Of a stretch of 64,000 nucleotides of DNA, positions 54,973 to 64,000 are shown in pieces (position 1 is the stretch's first letter; each line of letters begins with the position of its first letter). The stretch is from NCBI GenBank assembly GCA_028023455.1, contig JAQFVV010006312.1, positions 868,001 through 932,000 of the forward strand. Reading direction: 5' to 3'. The stretch comes from Epiperipatus broadwayi. Its lineage: Eukaryota > Onychophora > Udeonychophora > Euonychophora > Peripatidae. Made by a program: the position numbers and the translations under genes. Under the pieces are notes generated by a model that saw only the letters and a list, made by a program, of their open reading frames with translations, searched no databases and was not told the origin of the DNA.

Positions 54973-56170
54973 TTAATCAGTGTTAAAATGTCATCACTTA
55001 CACTTTCAGATATACATAATATATATATACATGAATATGTGTGTACAATATGTTGACTTTAATTGAAATCTGAATTTTTTGTACAGAGTTTAAAACTAAT
55101 AAAAGAAAATATAACATGTTTAAGTTTATAGCAATAAAACAAATGTAGTATAAATATAAATTTAAATATATAAATTCTCAACATATTTTTTATACATCTT
55201 GTTTTATTTTATAAGTTTTTTTTTCATATTGTATATACAGATTATTATTTTATCTCTCTATCTATAATTTGACTATCATGTAAAATTACAGTCACTTGTG
55301 AGCTATTTATTTGTGATACAAGGTCAATAATGATGATTAAATCCTACAAGATCTTCACGATGAAATAAAATTTATTCAAATAATATGAAGATAATTAGAA
55401 AAAGGACTAAAACTTGAAAATGATCATAGATATATGGGTGAAAGAATAGAATATTATACTGAAAAAGAAATGCTTCATAAAATACATGATTTATTAAAAA
55501 AATTACAATGAAAACTAATATATTGGAATTAATGAAATATTTTAGAAAGAAAAATGGATATTTATTATAGTATTGATTTATTACTATATAAATTAAGTCT
55601 CTTTTGTAGATATAATAGATTTTAAATCATTAGTTTATATATATTCCAAATAAATAGTTGAGTTCTTCATTAAAAGTTTTCAAAATATTTTAATTAGAAC
55701 ATACATTATTTCAAAATAGGCAGAAATGGAAGAATGATCATAAAATACAATAAACATTTTATAATGCCCTTAGTATTTTTGTAATATTAAAAAAGATTAC
55801 CGTAAAATTTAAAACTTTTTAAGACATGAGAGTTTTAATTTCTATATAATCGTGAGATCATGTAGTTATATTTAAAAAATAAATCTTTATTTTTATATCA
55901 GTTCAGTTTACAACAACTTCATTATTCAATGTTATTCTTAATTTTTAATTTTAATATTATCATATTTATTTAACCCATATATATATATATATTAATATTT
56001 CATAAAACATAATCACTAATTAATATGCATTTCAATAAATATATATTAAGTCTAACACATTGCAAAATCAGTGAACATTAAGGTTACTTTTTTAAAACAC
56101 ATATTTACAAATATGGGAAAAATATTTGAAATGCAGGCACTCTTCATATACCTGGAGCCTAATTGTAAAT
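54973..56170. other. AT-rich spacer, nothing recognised
   Basis: Lysine/glutamate-rich short frames around 55340-55510 do not match a family that I know. Confidence 0.45.
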
Positions 56171-56520
56171 ATAGGGGAAGTGAACTCAGACTTTCAATCA
56201 CCCTTCAAGTATTTACACTATCTCATACCACTGATACGCATGACCACATACATGTAGAAAAGATAAATAATCATTAATATATGTATTTTGTGCTGAACCG
56301 GCACTCATCAGTTGGTCCAGATTATCATCTCCCACACTGATTATATATATAGGTGTGGGAGATGATAATCTGGACCAACTGATAAGTGCTGGTTCAGCAT
56401 GAAATACATATATTGGTGATTATTTATCTTTTCTATATGTGTGTGGTCATGTGTATCAGTGGTATGAGATAGTGTGGATAATTGAAGGGTACTTGAAAGT
56501 CTGAGTTCAAATTCCCTATA
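56171..56520. mobile_element. Near-perfect 350-bp hairpin element with tRNA-like arms
   Basis: The left arm 56171-56337 and right arm 56353-56520 are reverse complements with few mismatches around a loop of about 15 bases. Landmarks on the right arm are ggagatgataatctggacca, ctgataagtgctggttcagc and ggtatgagatagtgtg, then the B-box-like gagttcaaattcc at 56503-56515. The outer segment therefore resembles the 3' part of a tRNA in both arms, facing inward and outward. The inner ctgaaccggcactcatcagt segment links it to the array at 38431-39786. Open frames 56071-56277 and 56433-56630 are mirror images produced by the hairpin. Confidence 0.85.
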
Positions 56521-57148
56521 TATGGAAAAAATGTAAATGTAAATCCAAGATGCATTTGAATATGAACTATGTTTGTCAAGTGGTCTAAACTATTATGCAT
56601 AGTACAATGTCCATTAATTAACGTTTTCATTTTATATTGATAATTATATTAATTAATTTTCCCAGTGTCACTTTGTTAACATGCTGTTATTAGAAATAAT
56701 TGTTATCTTTAAATAATTTTATTCTTAAACACAAATATTCATTTTTATTGTTAGAAATTGTTTCTCTTTAATCTAGATATATTTTACTATTAATGATTAA
56801 ACATAACTGTTAATATTTATTAATACCTGTCAATTCTTAATATTTATTTCATATTTATTTTTACTTATGTATCATTTCTTGTGTATTTCTCAACATTTAC
56901 TTTTTTAAGCAAACAATTACATATACAGTAAAAATTTAAATGATTTCCAATATAACATTTTGACAAATCATATCTCATTAGTTTGCCCAAGTCATCATAC
57001 ATATCCAAATATTTATTACTGCTACTTTCTATTAATTTATTGATATTGATTTTATTTTCAAATGTATCTTATTAAGAAATATTATTAAATAATTGTTGCT
57101 TTTCACTCATTAATATCAATCTATGGTCCATATGTGTAACCTTAATTT
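56521..57148. other. AT-rich spacer, nothing recognised
   Basis: No gene recognised. Confidence 0.5.
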
Positions 57149-57420
57149 TCTTGAGGGTTTGTGATGATGGTATTTTAGTTAAATTTATATATTGAATAAT
57201 TTAACTTTATTTAAATATTTCAAGTACATTCAACTGTTAGTAATAGAACACAGGTTAGTATATGCACAACATTATGAGAGGTATTCTTCTCTTTTCTTCT
57301 TCAGGTATTGCTGGCCTAAGCAGTGACAGTACTAGCATGAGAATCAAACCTAGACCCTTAAATTCTTGAATATTGAATTTTAAGGTATCACTCTAACAAA
57401 CTGAGTCTTTCATTGTTTTT
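57149..57420 (-). mobile_element. Foldback family F1, copy 3 (right arm missing)
   Basis: The left arm gggtttgtgatgatggtatt and caactgttagtaatagaaca matches copy 1. The tRNA-like core on the minus strand (B-box-like ggtttgattctc, complement near 57337; A-box-like cagtttgttagagtga, complement near 57389-57406) matches copy 2. After about 57420 no right arm is seen, so this copy is truncated. Confidence 0.68.
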
Positions 57421-58569
57421 ATACTGTAGTGTAGAAAAATGTAGCACATAAAACTGATGTAATAAAAAATTCAATTTCCATTAAAAAATATTTTGGGTAA
57501 ATACAAATATTAATAATTATATTTTTATAATAATTTATATTATATAGAATTGTCTCAATAATTATTTCAGATTTATTCTCCTGAAAGTAAACTTGCTTAT
57601 CTATTATATATACATAAAAAAATTTAAAGTTCATCAACAGATTAAGGAAATAATTCTCTCTCTTTGATTTCTATATATTGTACCATTTTATTTTGGTATA
57701 TCCCATCATAAAGTAAATTGGAAATAAATTTTAAGGAGTATAATTCTAAACTTTATAAGGTCAAAATATGTATTTATTAAACTAAGGAAAAATAAACATC
57801 ATTTTATTTGTTAAAGGGTTCGAACTTGAGATTAGTTCATTTGAAGTAGCATGAATTATATAAATTTTGGTTAAAGTATTTATTTTAAAAGATATATAAG
57901 AGATAAAATAATAAAATAATAAAATATAATTTAATAATATTTGCTAATAATAAATTGTTAATAATATTTAAAGTTGTACAGAAGTTCAAATCTAATATTA
58001 TAAATGGAAATATGTATTATAGAGATAAATAATCATGTCTGTGTGCATCTGATATTATAAAGTAATGGCTATTTCCAGTAAAATCTTAATTTATTTTAAA
58101 AAATAAATAAATAATATTTGTATTATTAATTTTGTGATGAAAAGTTTAAAAAATTAATTTAAGATCTAATCTGTATAAAATAAAATTAAAATAATATGAA
58201 ATGGTTTAAAGTAAATGTATTTATTTATTAAGTTTATTAAAGATATTGTTTTTTTTAGTGAATAAATATTTTAAACAGATATTTGTTTTTAAAAGACAGT
58301 TAAGTTAGATGTAACTAATTAAATATTCAGAACCAGAGAAGTAGAAGAATTAACCAATGAGAGTGCACAATTTGGAATATTAAAAAAAAAAAACAAGCAG
58401 ATGATGTTTGAAGAAAAAAAGAGAGATAATAAAAGAAAAAAGATTACAGTTCAGAAGAAAAGTAACTTCATTCTTCTCTAAAAGTTTGTTTAAATTATTT
58501 TAAATATTTTTTTTAAAAAAGTAATTGATTATGATCTACTTGAGAATTTAAAATACATTATAAAGTTTT
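57421..58569. other. AT-rich spacer, nothing recognised
   Basis: Purine-rich on the plus strand from about 58.3 kb. No domain recognised. Confidence 0.45.
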
Positions 58570-58860
58570 TTGTTAAAATGAAGGAGTGAAGGAAAGTTAA
58601 ATCTCTACTGGTGAAATCAACAGTTTAATAATTTTGGGAAATATCTTGGAGTCATTATATTAAAAAAATATTAAAAGAATGGAAGAAAAAACTCTAAATT
58701 TATGCCAATCTATTGTAAAGTAATACATGAACTCAAGGAAACTACAGTGAGTATTATGTTAATACATGATTTATTTATTAAGCAAGCTGAAGTATTGTTA
58801 TGTCATGACTATCATAAAATTTTCAAATGATTAAGTTGGAATCTGTTGATGAATAAAAAA
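58570..58860 (+). pseudogene. Possible LINE reverse transcriptase fragment
   Basis: Plus-strand reading gives an INSLIIF.GKYLGVIIL segment at about 58618-58660. A lysine-rich run, then TTVSIMLIHDLFIKQAEVLL near 58740-58797, follows. The YLG box followed by a segment of this kind is typical of the region after the RT palm in RTE-like LINEs. Stops and shifts occur throughout and no catalytic motif is in view. Confidence 0.35.
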
Positions 58861-59576
58861 AAATATTCCTGACAGAGTTAAGTATAAATTTTTTAATATA
58901 GTTATAACTAAATCAGTAAAAAATGGTAGTGGAAATATTTGCCTGTGAAAAAATGGACTTAATATTAGAAGAGAACATATGAAAATGTATCTGAATGATC
59001 ATTTCAATGGTATAAAATTTTTGAACAGATAGTTATTAATTTGAATTATATATAGTAAATGAAAGATAAAAAATTAAAAGGATGTATAAATATGGTACAA
59101 AACAAAAGGGTAAAAGAAAAAAAATTAAAGAGAAGATTACATTTACAGTTGTAATAAGACTATAGTGATTTGCTCTGAAAATGAACGAATTATCTATAAA
59201 TATTGAGAAATGGAAAAACAAAATAAGGGTGAAATAAGTAAATAAGTGCTGAGGACAAATAATAAGGAATAAATAAGGATTTGAGTGGAAACATTTGGAT
59301 AAATTAGTGAAATAAACCTTATATTATTTAAAATGTGACATGTATATGAAGAGAATGTCAGTCTACAGCAAACATGTAAAATACTATATTCCTAAGCATA
59401 ACATTGACAAGGAATACATAAGGGATAATGCCAAGACTGAAGTATAGTGGTGGAGGGATCATATTATAATAAACACAAGAGGCATATAAATAAAATTATA
59501 ATATACAAGTTGAAATAATATTTGATTGTTAAAAAAAAAAACAATGGAATTTTGTATTTTGTGATATTATAAGAAC
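58861..59576. other. AT-rich, purine-rich spacer, nothing firm
   Basis: Could be the further eroded body of the LINE fragment before it. No motif supports this. Confidence 0.4.
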
Positions 59577-59708
59577 AAGTAGAGCAGAAGTGTCAAGCAT
59601 TGGTGGTCAAGAGGTCAGCGAGAGCTGCTTTACAAGCAGTTGTCCTGGATTAGTGAGTTCGCTTCCCGGCTGATGCTATGACACATGAGGAAAAAAGTAG
59701 AGCAGAAG
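59577..59708 (+). mobile_element. Short tRNA-derived SINE family S2, complete copy
   Basis: The body is 104 bp (59591-59694). It has an A-box-like ggtggtcaagaggtcagcga at 59602-59621. A tRNA-like anticodon arm (ctgctttacaagcag) follows, then the B-box-like gagttcgcttccc at 59655-59667, then ggctgatgctatgacacatg and gaggaaaa. A perfect 14-bp target duplication, aagtagagcagaag, lies at 59577-59590 and 59695-59708. The element is essentially a tRNA-like head plus a tail of about 25 bases. The 3' part is shared with the copy at 38033-38097. Confidence 0.85.
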
Positions 59709-60921
59709 AGGAGGGGGAGGGGTGAACGTTAACGCTTCGTTAGTTTAAAATGTTTGAAATGATTTATTTCCCATAAAAATTAAGGATCTTCAATGATGAA
59801 TTGGGTAAAAGCATATTATATATATATATATATTAAAAAAACTGTTAACAAAGTGTTTGAATATGTTTTAAATTTTGTATTTTATATAATTATTACTAAC
59901 ATATGGGAATAAGTAAATGTATAAAAAATTAACAATTCATTTGATTCATTTATCTATGTTATTAATTGTTTAAAATTTTGTTTATTTTATTAAACATTAT
60001 TAAATAGTTATAATAAAGAGGGATAAACAACAAGCTAGTAAAATATATATATGAAAGTAATCACATATGTTTATTATAAGGAGATGAAATATGTCTATGT
60101 TCGAATATAATATCGAAACGATAAATTGTGACATTTAAATTTTGATCTTATATTTAACTATAAATAATTTAATATAATTATATGAGTGTTACATCTAATC
60201 TGGGTTTGTAATTCTTTATAGTCTATTATTAATAAGAAACTTATGAAACAAGTATAGATTGGAGATGAAGGTAGGGGAAATTGCATTAATAAAATTGGAA
60301 ATAGGAAATTAGTAGCTGAGTTGTTTAGATAAAATGAAGATAAGGATTTCTTATTTTAGGATACATCCAAAAAGTGTTTTATCAACATTTAGCATACTAT
60401 CATAAATTGTAAATGAAAATTATTTCAGGAGAAGATAAGTTGTCATATTTGAGAGTGTATAGTATAACATTTTCATTTTTTTTATTTAGTTATAGAGTTT
60501 GATAATAAGGCCATGGAAAAATTAAGTGTGACATCAGGAAAAAAAACAATGATTTTATAATTATTGACTTATTATCTTATTGGGATAAGGTAAAAAGAAA
60601 GATCAAATGATAAATGTCGTAAGATATAAAAACAGATAAATATGTAATATTTCATAATATTACAATAAGATTATTTTATATAAGAAAGAAAACCATAATA
60701 TATATTTTAAAATCTTATATTTTTGAAGTATAATCTATAAATAAAATTCATAAAAAGGGACTGATTATTTAATAAATACACATGATTTTGTTATATAAAA
60801 AATAAAGTTAAATAGAACAATAACACCATATCTTATGAAAAAGGAGTACTTAATTTTAAATATCTGTAATTAATGAAAATATAAATGTTTAAATGTTTAC
60901 ATATGTTACTGTATTATATTG
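59709..60921. other. AT-rich spacer, nothing recognised
   Basis: No gene recognised. Confidence 0.5.
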
Positions 60922-61022
60922 TGGAGAAGGGAAGCTAAAGATCGGAGAAGATGGATTAAACTTGGAGAGACCTTCATCCTGTAGTGGACTGATAATGGTC
61001 GATGATGATGATGATGATGATT
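60922..61022 (+). mobile_element. RTE-type LINE 3'-end fragment
   Basis: About 100 bases matching 7538-7632: tggagaagggaagctaaaga, then ggagaagatggatt, then aacttggagagaccttcat and a (GAT)n tail. It encodes the last residues of ORF2 (RRWIKLGETFI) and the tail only. This is an extreme 5' truncation, normal for LINE insertions. Confidence 0.85.
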
Positions 61023-64000
61023 ATATTGTTATATAATGTTATTAATATTGTTATTTATTAAGTTATTTATTAGTTCAAAAATAATTATTGAAAGATTTTG
61101 TAAATAATATATTATTAAAGTTAATGTTTAAAAGTCAAACTAAGTATTTATAGTTGCATTTCTTTTGTTGAGGTTATCACCTACACCATCTTCAGAAAGT
61201 ATCAATTGCAATATGCACATTAAGTAAAGTGTACAGTTTAAGATTTGAATAAGAAATTAATTCAGTCCAAGATAATGTATGACACTTATTTAAGAAAACA
61301 TTTTTTAAAAGTAATCTTAAATTATTGCGAACTGCTTTGGTCACATAAGTCATTAATAAAATGTATATTGTAAATTTATTAAAGTATGTTTATTTATAGT
61401 AAATCAGTTATGAATTATTTATTATTTGGGATTATAGCTTATGATTATAATTTAGATAAAAGTAGTTATTTATTATTAAAAGATTAGAGAACATAAAATA
61501 TAAAATAATAGTATAATTTTAATTATAGATTAAGGTAATGAGTCTTTTCATAATTAATACACTACCTATAGAGTTAAGTAAAATCCCTCTTGAAGTCTTA
61601 TAAATGGAATGAATAGCTAATTAAAAATCAATGATAATCCTGAGATCTCCTTAGTATGATATTATTATTATTATTATAATCTTATAAAAGTAATAATAAT
61701 AATAAATAAAGCTACAATAAAATGATAGTATAAACTTATTAATTAAATTAACTTAAAGTTAATGATTATAAATGTTTTATTATATTTATTTAAATATTAT
61801 TGTTAGTCATGGGAATATTTAGATACTTAATAAGAAGGAGTGTCTTAATATTCTTAGGTTATTGAGCAAATACTTTGGTATCTGTTTAATGTTAAAGGGT
61901 ATGTCATTTGTTTAATAGGATAAGTGGGGTCTCATAATTGCTGGTATAAATTAAACAATTTAAAAATAATTAAGAGTATAAAATTGTACCTAGATAAAAT
62001 AAAAGTATAGCCTAATTTAGGGACTTGTCATGTTTTCTAGGATTCATTGTCCTATTGGCAGGGTACAATATATATGGATAGGCTTAAATTTTAAATTGTC
62101 CAAATGCAGTTACTAGCTTGCACTTTCAAATCTAATTTTTACAAAAAAAGTCCACATAAAATATGATTAAGTATTTTTATATGACATTTTCATTGAAATT
62201 TTATGGAGACTAAGATGAATTTATTAACAAAATTCCAATTTAAAACTCGTATGTCAAAATTCATAATTTATGAATAAATTTAAAATTAATAACTATAAAA
62301 ATGTTTAAATTCTTTATCTTTATTTTATGATAATGATTATATTTTCTCAGCTTACTATTATTTATAATATATTTTCTTATAAAACATACAATAATTTATC
62401 TTTAACATCATGTAAACTTAAGTTATTATATATTTTACATCTTCTACTAAATGCATATATATTCAATGCTGTATGTGGTAAGATAAAATATTAAACAATT
62501 TTATTAGAAAATACTAATATTAATTTTTAAAGTTAGAAAGAATTGCATTTCTATAACTTGATAACTTTCATATTCATTGAGATTTTTTTGGTGTTTTTCT
62601 CAAAAAAAGTGTGGCTATTTTACTGCTTTAGAATGCTGTTTTAACATTATCATAAGTGATATTAATGTAGAGTTTTTATAATATAATATCTGCCATAATC
62701 CTTTTATTGATTTTTTAATAGAAAAAAAATACTCTATTGTTTAAGATAGAAACACATACCCAGAGAATGTTCACTTTCTTCTCATCTATTTTTATGCAAA
62801 GTTTTTCAAATTAAAAAAAAATGTTTTTTTTTGCTTGTTTATAAAATATTTTTGATTATTTTTACACATTAATTGGTTGATTATTATTTAAAACCAAAAA
62901 ACATGTATATTTTCAATTAATTCATTTATTTTTTATTTTCAGAAACAGAAGTTAACAAACTTGTCCATAATATTAAGAAAGAAAACCACAGTCTCTATAA
63001 TATCAATATCTGTCAAAATTAAAGTAGTGTTAAAATCTTTTCAAATATTGTAATAATTATAAAGCAAACATCAAATTTTAAAGCAGAATTTGATAGATTT
63101 ATTATAAATAGACATTTATTCAGTCACATTTAAAAAAAAACTTAAAATAAAAATAAATTCATTTATCTTTTGAGGATTTACATTCATATCAATATATGAC
63201 CTTGAAGTTGTCACACATATAAAGTATTACTTTCTGATTTACAACACTTATAAAATTTAGAGTAATAAATTAATAGTCAGAAAAATACTATTACTAGATG
63301 GCATGATGTCATTTTGCAACACTAGGTTTTGATTGGTTGTGTGCATTCCATTAAATTATTAATGTTTACATTTAATGTGAAAATATAATTTATATATACA
63401 TATACTTAGGAATTGTCTCAAAAAAGAGTTTTGTTTTATTTTTCAAATTGGCTGAGACAATATCAAAAATTCCTTAGCTCCTATGCCAATTTATTTATTT
63501 ACATGCATTCATTATACTTTAATCATTTTCTTCAAATTATCTTCGTTTATTCACATTGATTCAACTGATAAACTCCATAATAATATTAACTTTATAGACA
63601 TTCATTTGTTTTTAAACAGATGCTATCAATAGAACTTAATTCAGAGATGTCCAAAGAAACTGTCATAAAATTCTACTGAATATTTTTTTTATTATAATTA
63701 TATATATAGATTTGAAATGAAGAAACAATTGGCAAAAACTAATAACTTAGCTGCTTCTTCGGCTAGCTTAAAAGAACTTCTCAAGCAATACAATAATATC
63801 CAACATTAATCATTAATCTTAGGGGAAATTTCCTACTTATGCATTTAATGTTTGCAACATTATTGAAACAAACAAAGAAAATAATGTATTTCTATACATT
63901 CTTAAATATTTTCTCAAAACCTCAGAAACAAATTTATACGTTTAAATTATTTTATTTTTTGAAAATTTAACATTATAATTTGATGTCTGGTTCAAAGCTT
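61023..64000. other. AT-rich sequence to the window end, nothing recognised
   Basis: Contains short ATT/AAT runs near 61660-61705 and a small imperfect hairpin (aggaattgtctca near 63408 against tgagacaa and aattcct near 63453-63473). No coding or repeat identity. Confidence 0.45.

Noticed and set aside
56071-56630. Two similar proteins on opposite strands
   Set aside because: Mirror images generated by the 350-bp hairpin.
59591-59694. A functional tRNA gene
   Set aside because: The block has tRNA-like A and B boxes and an anticodon-like arm, but the acceptor stem does not pair, it has an A-rich tail, and target duplications mark it as a SINE.

Overview
The window looks like gene-poor, very AT-rich nuclear DNA of an invertebrate animal. 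I see no intact host protein gene, rRNA or true tRNA gene, and no prokaryotic features. Nearly all recognisable content is dead or non-autonomous mobile DNA: metazoan-type non-LTR retrotransposons, a Ty3/gypsy-like element, tRNA-derived SINEs, foldback/MITE-like elements and microsatellites. I cannot name the species. The animal assignment rests on the RTE-type and CR1/Jockey-like reverse transcriptases and on the tRNA-derived SINEs.

Layout. 1-2.3 kb: old sequence ending in a poly(A) tail, possibly a LINE 3' end. 2.9-3.3 kb: a 0.4-kb SINE-like repeat. 6.0-7.6 kb: a broken RTE-type LINE whose 3' end recurs at 60.9-61.0 kb. 11.8-13.7 kb: three foldback structures, two of them around tRNA-like cores. 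13.7-16.7 kb: a plus-strand CR1/Jockey-like LINE, interrupted by a 0.9-kb palindromic SINE dimer with a 12-bp target duplication and by a 169-bp internal duplication. 16.7-20.5 kb: a minus-strand APE-type LINE with a probable ORF1 and ORF2 joined by TAATG. The two LINEs meet tail to tail at a triplet repeat. 20.5-20.8 kb: a long (ATT)n tract. 21.7-22.7 kb: a solo LTR followed by about six tandem copies of its primer-binding/leader segment. 31.6-33.3 kb: a related LTR followed by decayed gag and protease. 35.5-36.5 kb: a TA-flanked inverted-repeat DNA element. 38.0 and 59.6 kb: two copies of a very short tRNA-derived SINE, both with target duplications. 38.4-39.8 kb: a head-to-tail array of a repeat of about 340 bp with one inverted unit, related to a 350-bp near-perfect hairpin at 56.2-56.5 kb. 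54.5 and 57.2 kb: further copies of the tRNA-core foldback family. Between these lie long AT-rich stretches where I recognise nothing.

Functionally the parts form a retrotransposition ecology, not a pathway. Autonomous LINEs, all now broken, could have supplied the enzymes that copied the SINEs. Several small repeats combine inverted-repeat architecture with a Pol III-like tRNA core, and this is the least conventional theme in the window.
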